From assembly GCA_025765615.1 (NCBI GenBank), contig JAIVFJ010000086.1, positions 197,501-261,500 on the forward strand: a stretch of 64,000 nt of DNA. The letters are read 5' to 3'. Positions 55,118 to 64,000 of this stretch are shown here, one piece after another. The position numbers and the translations under genes were made by a program. Each line of letters opens with the position of its first letter. The first letter of the stretch is position 1. This stretch comes from Zopfochytrium polystomum. Its lineage: Eukaryota > Chytridiomycota > Chytridiomycetes > Chytridiales > Chytridiaceae. A model generated the notes under the pieces. It made no database searches. It had not been told where the DNA came from and saw only the letters and a list, made by a program, of their open reading frames with translations.

Positions 55118-58100
55118 ATGGACGGCGACAGCGTCCTCGTCTCGGCGGCGGCGGCAATGTACTCCTCTTCCTCTTCCTCCCGCGAGCAGCAGCAGCAGCA
55201 GCTGGTGCACCAACAGCTGCACCAACTACAGCAGCAGCAGCAGCAGCAACAACAACAACACCAATACCTGCAACAACTGCAACTACAGCAACACCAACAA
55301 CAACAACAACAGCAGTTACATGAGCATCAGCTGCAGCTGCAGATGCAGATCGCGCATCAGGGCAGCCATCCGGTAAGCAACGTGGGGTTCGACGAGGAGG
55401 ACGGCGGCAGCGACAGGCGCACCAGCGGCGACAGCAATGGGAACGGCATCGGGAACGGCAGCGCCGGTAACTACCCAAACAACAACAACAACAACAACAA
55501 CACCAGAGGTCTGCCCGTCTCCTACGAACCCCTTGCCGGAGGCGACGGTCGGAGCAGAGGAGGCTCGCCTTCGTTGGACGAAGCGCTACAAGGCAAGTAC
55601 GGCTTGCGCTCACCACAACAACCCGGCATCTCCGGGGGCAGCGGCGGCTCGCAGCGCCCGGCGCCGTCGTCCCTCCCCACCTCGTCCAACGGGCCGTCGC
55701 CCCGCTCCTCGTTCGAGCAAGTCCCCGCTCTCTTCCACTCGCGCAGTGTCTCGTCGTCGCCGCGCACCTCGCTCGACGGGCCTGCCGGGTTCTCTAGCGC
55801 CGCCGGCAGCATCTCCGGCTCCGCCTCGTCGTCCGCTCGAAGCCTTGTCAACGCCCACAAGCGCAGCGCGTCCTCCATGGCCGCCATCAGCTCCATGCTC
55901 TCCGTCTCCGCTCCGTCCCTCCCTTCCTCCCCGTCCATGCAGTCGGCCGCCTCCACCGCCGTCAACCCGTACTCGCCAAACTCGGTCCCACTGATGACAC
56001 TCACAGACGCCGGCCCGTCCCACGCGCTGCCCGCGGCTCTGTTCCTCCAACAACAGCAGCAGCAGTACTACCGTGAGGTGGACGACATGGCCGTAAGTTA
56101 CATTGCCCCGCAGGCGGGTCCCGGCCCAGGGCCGAGACGATCGCAAGACCTGCTGCTGCAACAGCAACAACTTTTGCAGCAGCACCTTCAATCGCAACAG
56201 CAGCAACAACAGCAACATCAGCAACAACAGCAGCAACAGCAACAACAACAGCAACAGCAAGAACAGCTGCTGGCTTCGCGCAAGTCAATAGACAACTCGT
56301 ACCTTGTGTCCGCGGCGCCTGTCCCGAGCTCACCTGCCGTGCCGGGACTGCATCACGGATCTCTCCCAGATGTCCGCGCGCTGCTCATCCAACAGCAGCA
56401 GCAGCAACAGCAACAACAGCAGCAACAGCAGCAGCTTCTCCAGACTCCTCTTGTTCAAACCCCACTTACGCAGCCTCAGGTCGGGCCAAAGCTGCAAACA
56501 CCCCTGGCGACGCTGGAGCAACAACAGCAGCAGCTCCAGCAGTTCCAACAGCTCAAGCAGGCTGTCAGTTCGCTCCTCGCCGCCTCCTCCCCGCCCGCCG
56601 TCGTTCCCGCCGGCATGCTGCGCATCGAAGACTACATCCATCTCCAGCAGCAGCAGCAGCAGCTCCAGGCACTCCACCACCAGCAGCAGCTGCAGCTGCA
56701 GCGCCTGCAGATGCAGCTCGAACAGCAGCAGCAGCAGCAACAGTTGGTCGCCATGCATCATCAGTTGCAAGGAACGACGCCTGGCAGCGGTGGTAACGGT
56801 GGCGGCGTCGGTGGTGCGGGTCCCGCCGCCGCCGGCTCGACCAGCGGCGCTGGGGCAGGGGCGAAGAAGCTTGACAAGGACGCCAAAAAGGCCAACCTGT
56901 ACAAGACGGAGCTGTGCCGGTCGTGGGAGGAGACGGGCAACTGCCGCTACGGCGCAAAGTGCCAGTTTGCGCACTCGGAGGCCGAGCTGCGCACCATTGA
57001 TCGGCATCCAAAGTACAAGGTATGAAGGAAGTTGTGGCGGGAGGGGGTAGTAGGAGAGGGAGGGATATAGGGAGTTAGTGAAGCAGCCGGTGTTGTGGCT
57101 GCTGATTGTCTTGTGCGCCACCAACGCCACCACCCAATCACAACGCACACCATTGATTTACTCCGAACCTTCCATTCAACCCATACTCAATCAATGCATT
57201 ACCACACGCACTAAAACACGCTCACATCTCACTTTAGACGCAAATGTGCAAGACGTTTTGGGAGCAGGGCTCCTGCCCCTACGGAAAACGCTGCTGCTTC
57301 ATTCACACCACCCGGCCGGAGGACACACCCGCGTCGACCGTCCCGGCCAACGCCATCCTCACCAACCCGCAGCCCAGGCGAACTTCGTCTCCCGCAACTC
57401 CAATGACGCCGCAAGGCGTCGGCCCTAAGCGCGGCGCAACCCCGGGAGTAGGCGTCAGTGTCGGCGCAGGATCCGTCCCGCTCTCGCCCTTGTCGCCGCA
57501 GAGCGTCCGCTCGGCCGGTCATATGTCGCAGCCGCAGCCGCTGTCGTTCGCCAGCGGCGCCCCGTTGCCACCGCCGTTGCAGATGGGCCGGCAAGCGCTG
57601 CACTCGTCGTCCCAATCGTACTTTCCATCCGTCGACGCACTCGACTTTGGGCCGACCGCCCACCCCGAGACCATCCTCTACAACCCCGCCATCGCCGTCC
57701 CGTCCCCGACGACCCCGCTCCTGGTGGCGACCCCGACCAGCGCAACTACGACCGCAAACTCGATAAAGTCGCCAAACAGCGGGTCCGCCTCGAGTGGCGG
57801 CTTCCCGTTGCTCTCTGCCCTGACGTCGCCCCCACGGCGCGTATCGCTCGAGTCCGGCTCCGCGTTGGCGCGGCGAGGCAGCAGCAGCAGCAGCAGCAAG
57901 CAGCAGCGGCAGCCGCTGCAGCTGCCGGCGTACCCCCGAGCGTGACCCAGGCGTTTATCCACCAGGTCATCGAGGAAGAGTACCACGGCGGCGACGGCGG
58001 CAACGGCGACGACGACGCGCTTCGGATGGCGCATTCGCAGCTCCAGCAGCAGCACCAACACCAGCAGCGCCAGAACCAGCACCTGGCGAGCCAGCTAACG

Positions 58101-58751
58101 CAGATGCAAATCTCGGCGCAGCAGCAGACGGCGGCGTGGGCGGCCGCCCAACAGCAGCAACAGCAACAGCAGCAGTTGTCGTCGTCGGCGCCCGCGGAAG
58201 ACTTTCCGTCTGTCGCCGCGGCGCTGTCAGCTGCGTCTGCGGCGGCGGCGGCGGCGGCCATGAGCGGGAGCGGGACGGGCAGGCGCGCGAACGGCCGGTG
58301 GGCGTCGGTCTCAGGCCCCGTGGCGTCGTCGGGGCCGTCGCCGGCCGAGTGGGACGCCGGCCTGCGCCGGTCGGTCGACGAACTCGGGGGCGCCATGCGC
58401 TCCTCGATGGACGACGGGCTCGGTCTGGGTGTCGGCGACAACCTCGCGACCCGGATGAAGCTCGAGGCCGAGATTGCGGTGCTGCGCGCCGGCATCGCGG
58501 GGCTCTCGGCGAGCGGCAACGGCAATGGCAACGGCGGCGCCGCCGGAGAGGTTGTTGTTCCCGGCTCGGTCACGGCCGCCGCGGCGGCGGTCGGCGCCTC
58601 CGCGTCAGGCCTGCGCCGCTTCCGCAGCAACACCCAGCCCGCCGCCGTCATGTCCTTTGACGCGGGCGCCGGCAACGGCAGGATCGCGGTCGGCCGCGCG
58701 AGCGACGAGGTGCGGCGCCCCGGCGCCGCCGCCGGCGGGCTGCTCTACTGA
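55118..58751 (+). CDS. TIS11/tristetraprolin-type tandem CCCH zinc-finger protein
   Basis: Exons 55118-57019 and 57238-58751; the intron falls between the fingers. About 1140 residues. Long poly-Gln tracts (residues about 25-75, 345-390, 425-445, 510-560) surround Ser-rich disordered segments. Finger 1 is [25 protein letters not shown] (C-x8-C-x5-C-x3-H), with the leading YKTELC and linker of the family, and finger 2 is [22 protein letters not shown]11 proteins bind AU-rich 3' UTRs and recruit deadenylases; fungal relatives include Cth1/2 and Zfs1. The C-terminal part ([12 protein letters not shown]...[14 protein letters not shown]) is joined only if one base is restored at the C5 run at 57932-57936; otherwise the protein stops at 57945. 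The length, far above the usual 200-450 residues, is due to the Gln-rich segments. Confidence 0.88.
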
Positions 58752-60423
58752 AGCACATCAATCCGAGTTTCTCTTTCTTTCTATTTCTGCTACACACACC
58801 TGGCATTATTTTTTTTTTTTTTTTTTTTTTTTTTGGTTGCTTTTTTGTGTGATGTAGACCGTTGGCATGCCCGTCTGTTTATGGGAAACCTTACTTTTGT
58901 GAAGAGGTTGCGGGGGTAAGGTATGGCGTTATTAACTAGGACTGTTCATGGACTGGTGTTTTTTTTCATTTTCACTTTGCCTTCGAGTGTCGGTACTCTT
59001 ATTTTTCAAGCCTTCTATATTTTCCTCCCGGTTTCCCCCCGAGTTACTAGAGCGAGACCGCTCGCTCCGCTATGTCTCCCCCCTATGTCTTCCCTATGTC
59101 TCCCCGCTCCACCCCAAGCTTTTGTCGTGCGTTTTTTTTCTTTTCGCTCTTCCCCCACACCCCTCCTTTTCGCTCTGTAACGGAGCAAGCGAGACGCGGG
59201 CCACCCCTCCATTTCCCCCCAACGTTATTGCCTTGTTTTATTCTTTCTATCTGCTCTTTTTTCATTCTGTGCCGTCTGCCGTCTTACTCTCTACATTTAT
59301 GCACGGTCGCTTTTTCCCTTTTTCTTTTATCCCCCGCTTCCCCTTCATTTATGCTTTATGTTACGGATGGGGCCGGCATTTCTGACTCCTCAACCGAGGG
59401 GCCCCCGACAAGTCCTCCCATGCACTCCCTCCTCTTTTCCCACAACTCCTTCGCGGACAAGTTCCTTTCCCTTTTTTTTTGTGGACCCTTTTTTCCCGTT
59501 TTTGCAGTGCTCATTGACGTCCCCCTTTAAACCCGCCACCCCCCGCGCTCCCCACTTCCCCAACCACCGTAACCCGTTGTGTCTATGCCGGGGACGACTC
59601 GCCAACTCACACTTTCCACGGCCCCTAAACCCTTCTGCGCTTCAAAGGCGGATCCCGAGTTTCACGCGCCCGCCCCTCTCTGACCATACTATCCCATCTC
59701 CCCCACTGTTTCAAGTTTCTTGTGTTTCCTACTTTCGCTGGCTGACACTCCCGCTTGCCACCCCTTCCCCCACCGTCCGCACGGTCTAAGACCCTCCATG
59801 TTCCTCTCTATTTTTTTCTTTCGTCCCCCCCTCTCCCCCGCCCCCGGCAGCTACGACCCGGGGGGGGCTTCTTTCCTCTCTCTTTTTTTTATGGAAGTTT
59901 CATCATTCAAACCCTCCCCCCGCCCCCTTTTATTTGCGAGACCCGCCGAGAGAGGGTAGGTTTGCCTCACCTACTTTCCCCCCGGAGTTCGTCGCTCACC
60001 GCGTCTCACTCTCCCCTTGCCCAAACCAACCCCCTTTTGCGCGGGCACCCCCCTTTGCTTCGCAATCTGTTTCTTTCTTTTTTCCTTTTTTTCGTTTTCT
60101 TTCTTCTTTTTGGGCTGGTTCGTGCAAGGGGCGACTTTGGGCTGTGTTTCGTTTCTCCTCTCTCTCCTTTTTTTTCTTCCTTTTGCAGAAGTATCTATAT
60201 TACATTATCCCCCTCCCCCCTTACAACGTAAAACCGCCCGCGGAACCAACCAACCCCTGTGCCTGGCGTGGAAACGGAAATCGGGGGTTGAGCGCCCGTT
60301 TCGCTGGGATTTGAATGGAACGGATTAGGGGTTTTTCATGTCGACGAAGACGTGCGTTGGGGAAGGGAAACGAAGGCCGTTACCTGGACCCGTCATATTG
60401 TAACAGTTTGCAACTTTCCGCAT
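58752..60423. other. Pyrimidine-rich intergenic region
   Basis: 1.7 kb with strong T/C strand bias, including a T-run at 58809-58834. No domain-bearing frame on either strand. Confidence 0.5.
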
Positions 60424-60516
60424 GCCTGGTTAGCTCAATCGGTAGAGCGTGCGACTCTTAAACCCGCGAGGGAACAAGTAATCGCAAGGCTGTGGGTTCG
60501 ACCCCCACATCGGGCG
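60424..60516 (+). tRNA. tRNA-Lys (CTT) with intron, at the junction with viral DNA
   Basis: 93 nt. Acceptor GCCTGGT pairs with ATCGGGC, the D-arm is AGCTCAATCGGTAGAGC, and anticodon CTT sits in CTCTTAA. An intron of about 19 nt (ACCCGCGAGGGAACAAGTA) precedes TCGCA, which closes the anticodon stem. T-loop GGTTCGACCC. Discriminator G is at 60516. GC-rich host sequence ends here and AT-rich sequence begins at 60517. Confidence 0.93.
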
Positions 60517-61121
60517 CATGCTTCAGGTAAAGAAATATCAGCATTTGTAAATGTTTTTTTAAAGTTTAGAACAATAGAAATAGGAATTGTTGGTCCAGTT
60601 ACAACTAAACTATCATATTGTTTCATTATGTCTGCAACATATTTGCTCGCCATAACGCGATTTTTCCTATACATGCACATTTGTTGTTGAATATCGTGAT
60701 AAAGAGCACTAAATAAAGCACTGGTGTTCATATGTTGTTCACATTTTTTCTCAAATTGTAAAAAGTTTTGAAGAACTGATAAAACAGTGACAATATATGT
60801 GAATAGTTTCATTATAATGTCAAATACAAATGTGCGGGAATCGTTTGAAACAGTTGTTTCTACGGTTAATCCCGTACTAAACATAATAGTTGCAACACTA
60901 ATTATTTGATAATAGAGACGATACGAAGCTGCACTTTTTTCATGCATCCATTTGTAACTAGCTGCGTTTTCACCAATTGAAATAACAATTCTTTCATTCT
61001 TATCGTTCCAACCATTATTAATATCAATAATGTTTATTTTTTCAAGAACATCTTCTTTGCTTGTATCTTTGTCCCTATCTCTTACAATGTTTTGAACAAT
61101 ATTTTCAAGATTATCAGTCAT
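60435..61121 (-). CDS. SLATT-like two-TM membrane protein, C-terminus run into tRNA antisense
   Basis: 228 residues from ATG 61121. An acidic N-terminal region is followed by WMHEKSAASYRLYYQ and two hydrophobic helices (about residues 70-88 and 101-121) separated by a short polar loop. A charged helical tail follows (EKKCEQHMNTSALFSALYHDIQQQM). This layout matches SLATT/2TM proteins common in giant viruses and in bacterial conflict systems, which are predicted pore-formers; the assignment is by architecture only. The last ~27 residues (after NADISLPEA) are encoded by the antisense of the tRNA-Lys gene, so the native C-terminus was lost or replaced at the integration junction. Codons are AT-rich, unlike all host genes here. 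Divergent from the reductase, 74 bp between start codons. Confidence 0.7.
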   Translation of the reverse strand: MTDNLENIVQNIVRDRDKDTSKEDVLEKINIIDINNGWNDKNERIVISIGENAASYKWMHEKSAASYRLYYQIISVATIMFSTGLTVETTVSNDSRTFVFDIIMKLFTYIVTVLSVLQNFLQFEKKCEQHMNTSALFSALYHDIQQQMCMYRKNRVMASKYVADIMKQYDSLVVTGPTIPISIVLNFKKTFTNADISLPEACARCGGRTHSLAITCSLAGLRVARSTD

Positions 61122-61140
61122 TACTGATAGCTATTATAAA

Positions 61141-61148
61141 AAAATTGA
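61141..61148 (+). promoter_or_regulatory. AAAATTGA early-promoter octamer
   Basis: An exact match to the mimivirus early promoter motif, 48 nt upstream of the reductase ATG at 61196, in the correct orientation and within the known distance range. It lies in the 74-bp divergent spacer. No copy in the opposite orientation was found for the SLATT-like gene. Confidence 0.7.
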
Positions 61149-61195
61149 AAATCATATTCGTTGAGACATTAAACAAAATATACTTGTTATTGGAA

Positions 61196-64000
61196 ATGAG
61201 GATCCAAAAAAGAAATGGAACATACGAACAACTTTCATTTGACAAAATCATACGTAGATTGCAAAAGTTATGTCAAGATGAGCCTCTTGGGTTGTTAACA
61301 ACAATTGATCCAGATATTGTTGCTCAAAAAGTAGTATCAGGAATTTATGATGGAGTAACATCAAGTGAACTTGACGAAGAAGCAGCACGTATTGCCGTAT
61401 CCATGAGTGAAAATATGGAATATCAAAAATTAGCATCCAGAATTATCATTAGCAATCATCATAAAAGCACAGATATGTACTTTTCAAATGTAATGAATAG
61501 GCTCTTTAATAATTATGACAAAAATGGAGAACATGCCCCAATTGTTTCTGATGAATTTATTGAAATTACAAGACAAAACAAGTCTGCAATTGAAAAAATG
61601 ATTGATTACAAAAGAGATTACTTATTTGATTATTTTGGGTTTAAAACACTTGAAAAAAGTTATCTTCAAAAAGTATATGACCATTCAGATGGGAAAATGA
61701 AATGTATTGAACGTCCTCAACACTTGTACATGAGAGTTGCTATAGCACTTCACAAAAATGATCTTGAATCAGTAAAGAAAACATATGATTATATTTCCCA
61801 ACACTACTATACACATGCAAGTCCCACTTTGTTTAATGCTGGAACAAGACTTCCAAATTATGCATCATGTTTTTTAATGGGAACAAACGATTCAATTGAA
61901 GGGATATTCAAAACAATTACAGATTGTGGATTAATTTCTAAAGTAGGTGGTGGTATTGGTGTCCATATTTCAAATATACGTGCTAAGGGAAGTATTATTC
62001 GAGGAACTAATGGTGTTAGTGATGGAATTATTCCAATGATTAAAGTTTACAATTCAACTTGTGCATGGGTAAATCAATGTTTCACACCTGATTCCTGGGT
62101 ATATTCAGAAGAAGGACCAAAACAAATGAAAAGTGTAACTACAAATGATAAACTTGTAACTATAGATGGAAGTTTTAAGAAAGTAAATGAAGTAATTGTA
62201 AACAATATTAACAAAGAAATCTTGAAAATAACTGCAAGGTCCATGGCAGAACCCATCAAAGTTACAAAAGAACACGAAATCTATATAAAGAAAGACATTA
62301 ATTCAGCTCCAGAATTTGTACCTGCTGAAACATTAAAGCCTGGATATTACGTTTGTCATAAAATTCCAACAACAATATACGACAATTCTGCAAATAATAT
62401 AGAATACTACATGTTCTATGGAGCATTAATGGCATTCGGAAATATTGTTGGAAATAAATATGAATTCATAATTCCAAAAAGTAATAATAACACTTTAAAT
62501 CTACTTATGAATTGTGCTATTAATTACACAATGACAGATGACATCGAATCACATTTAGTTAACATGACATTTGATTACAATCACAACCAACCAATTTTTG
62601 GAATTACAATAGATGAAATATATAACAACGATGGATTCAAACAAGTCAATGAAAAAATAATCAACTTACCAAAACATAAACTAAATCTAGTACTTAATAA
62701 TATGTTGACAGAATACACGTATATTTATAGTGATTCAGAACAATTATTAAGGGACATTAAGTATATGTACTTAAAGTGTGGAATTTTGGTTGAAATAATG
62801 GATAACAAAGTCTTTCCAGACAATGAAAACTATATATTACAAGATTATACAATTTGGACAAAAGTCACAAGCATTTCTAAAATGAATTATTCTGGTTTGG
62901 TATATGATTTCAACATGGAAGATAACCACAATTACCAAACAGACCTTGGTATTGTTCATAACAGCGGACGAAGGAAAGGATCTTTTGCAATGTATTTGGA
63001 ACCATGGCATGCAGATATTTTTGAATTCTTAGATCTGAAAAAATCACAAGGCCACGACGACCTTCGAGCAAGAGATTTATTTTATGCAATTTGGACACCT
63101 GATTTATTCATGAAACAAGTGAAAAACAATGATGACTGGTATTTGATGTGTCCAGATGAATGTCCTGGACTAACAGATACTTACGGAGAAGATTTTGAAA
63201 AATTATATTGGTCATATGTTGATGCAAAAAAATACAGAAAAGTCGTATCAGCACAAGATTTATGGAAAGCAATTTTAATGTCTATCATCGAAACAGGAAC
63301 ACCATACGTCTCATTCAAGGATCACATTAATAGAAAATGTAATCAAAAAAATTTAGGAACAATTAAATCTTCAAATTTGTGCTCAGAAATATCATTGTAT
63401 TCAGATGACAATAATTATGCAACTTGTAATTTATGTTCAATTGCTTTACCAAAATTTGTTGATTCCGAAAATGGAGTTGATCACACTAAATTATACGAAG
63501 TTGCTTATCATACAGTTAAAGCTATGAATCAAGTTATTGACAATACCTATTATCCAACCGAAGAAACTAAAAAAAACAAACATTGCACATAGACCATTAG
63601 GCATTGGTGTTCAAGGTTTGGCTGATGTATTTTTCAAATTAAAAATACCATTTGAATCAAAAGAGGCTAAAAAAATTAATAGAGAAATTTTTGAAACAAT
63701 ATATTATGCAACATTGAAATCGAGTATAGATGAAGCAAAAAAACATGGACCTTATTCTAGTTATAAAGATAGTCCTTTTAGTCAAGGACTCCTACAAATG
63801 GATCTTGCCAAACATTATGATTCTGTTAACATTGAATTAACAGACAGATGGGACTGGGATGAACTTAAAAGTGATTTGAAAAAATATGGAATAAGAAATA
63901 GCATGTTAACTGCCTTAATGCCAACAGCAAGCACAGCCCAAATCATGGGAAACACTGAAAGCTTTGAGCCCATTGATTCTTGCATTTTCAACGAAGAGTC
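61196..64000 (+). CDS. Ribonucleotide reductase large subunit, class I, with intein; 3' end outside the window
   Basis: Makes deoxyribonucleotides with a small subunit not in view. ATG 61196 is chosen because it follows the promoter octamer and starts MRIQKRNGTYEQLSFDKI, the ATP-cone. Next are the N-terminal barrel parts ASPTLFNAGT and NYASCFLM (redox Cys), GGGIGVHISNIRA, and NSTCAWVNQ. An intein occupies 62078-62962. The C-extein continues GRRKGSFAMYLEPWHADIFEFLDLKK, SSNLCSEI (thiyl-radical Cys) and ATCNLCS (second redox Cys). An eight-A run at 63569-63576 shifts the frame; RPLGIGVQGLADVFFKL continues downstream to the window end (ALMPTASTAQIMGNTESFEP). The frame change may be a homopolymer error. 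Codon use is strongly AT-biased. Confidence 0.92.
62078..62962 (+). other. In-frame intein, 295 residues, in the reductase
   Basis: Begins at Cys1 (CFTPDSWVYSEEGPKQM) directly after VNQ and ends VHN before Ser+1 of the C-extein. Block A, block B (ITARSMAEPIKVTKEHEIYI, with T-x-x-H) and blocks F/G (LVYDFNMEDNHNYQTDLGIVHN, with the penultimate His and last Asn) are all present, so self-splicing chemistry looks intact. The central ~130 residues (YYMFYGALMAFGNIVGNKYEF...) could be a degenerate LAGLIDADG endonuclease, with no clear paired acidic motifs. Inserted just before the conserved G-K/R-R-K-G-S-F-A block. Confidence 0.9.

Larger units (their letters stand above)
60517..64000. mobile_element. 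Endogenous giant-virus (Imitervirales-like) segment, right end beyond the window
   Basis: AT-rich sequence with two tightly packed divergent genes and no spliceosomal introns. It has a viral-type intein-bearing ribonucleotide reductase, a SLATT-like protein and an AAAATTGA promoter octamer. The left boundary is at the tRNA-Lys 3' end. No microsatellites of the host type are seen inside it. The family assignment rests on the promoter motif and gene type; the extent is unknown. Confidence 0.7.

Noticed and set aside
60424..60516. tRNA-Lys as a virus-encoded tRNA
   Set aside because: The left flank and tRNA are GC-rich and continuous with host sequence, and the gene has an intron like the other host tRNAs; the composition change lies after it.

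Overview
The window looks like a nuclear contig from a fungus, probably an early-diverging (chytrid-like) one, although the lineage is inferred. Reasons: GC-rich genes with short GT-AG introns (47-142 bp), a fungal-type NACHT-WD40 receptor, a WSC-domain surface protein, a Ypk1/Gad8-type AGC kinase, chromodomain-type Ty3/gypsy retroelements, Tc1/mariner relics and tRNA genes with introns. Non-coding DNA is full of CT, GT, GACA and CAG microsatellites and homopolymers. The last 3.5 kb is sharply AT-rich and of a different origin.

Layout. 1-2374: a Tc1 relic split by a solo LTR. 2375-7895: a TIR-NACHT-WD40 receptor. 8543-11980 (minus): VPS36 (ESCRT-II) and a flavin-binding oxidase-like gene, 39 bp apart. 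12-18 kb: mostly gene-poor, with tRNA-Ser, tRNA-Asn and tRNA-Cys genes and a Tc1/mariner pseudogene. 18069-19548 (minus): an acyl-CoA-binding/ankyrin protein. 20-35 kb: a transposon-rich interval with a degraded LTR family (R1), two chromovirus copies (A 23735-26928, B 27914-32446), a third solo LTR and an unclassified repeat (R2). 35.7-42.3 kb: an F-box/WD40 protein, a WSC-TM-SH3 surface protein and an F-box protein. 42.6-49.2 kb: an ankyrin pseudogene, a Ypk1/Gad8-type kinase and a SAP/ERI1-like exoribonuclease. 49.5-51.1 kb: a tRNA cluster containing a remoulded tRNA. 51-55 kb: microsatellites. 55118-58751: a polyglutamine-rich TIS11-type CCCH protein. 60424-60516: tRNA-Lys with an intron.

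Directly after the 3' end of tRNA-Lys the composition flips to AT-rich and the content becomes giant-virus-like. There is a two-TM SLATT-like protein whose reading frame runs out into the antisense of the host tRNA, then a divergently transcribed ribonucleotide reductase large subunit carrying a 295-residue intein and running off the window. An exact AAAATTGA octamer, the early promoter motif of mimivirus relatives, lies 48 nt upstream of its ATG. The simplest reading is an endogenous Imitervirales-like virus integrated at a tRNA-Lys gene.

The other notable system is the chromovirus family. Its LTRs carry arrays of perfect heat-shock-factor sites upstream of a TATA box, and an 11-nt sequence at the predicted RNA 5' end is exactly complementary to the primer-binding site. 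This suggests a heat-responsive, Tf1/sushi-type self-priming element. Several otherwise well-preserved genes need single-base frame corrections, most often removal of one base; these may be consensus errors and should be checked before calling pseudogenes.
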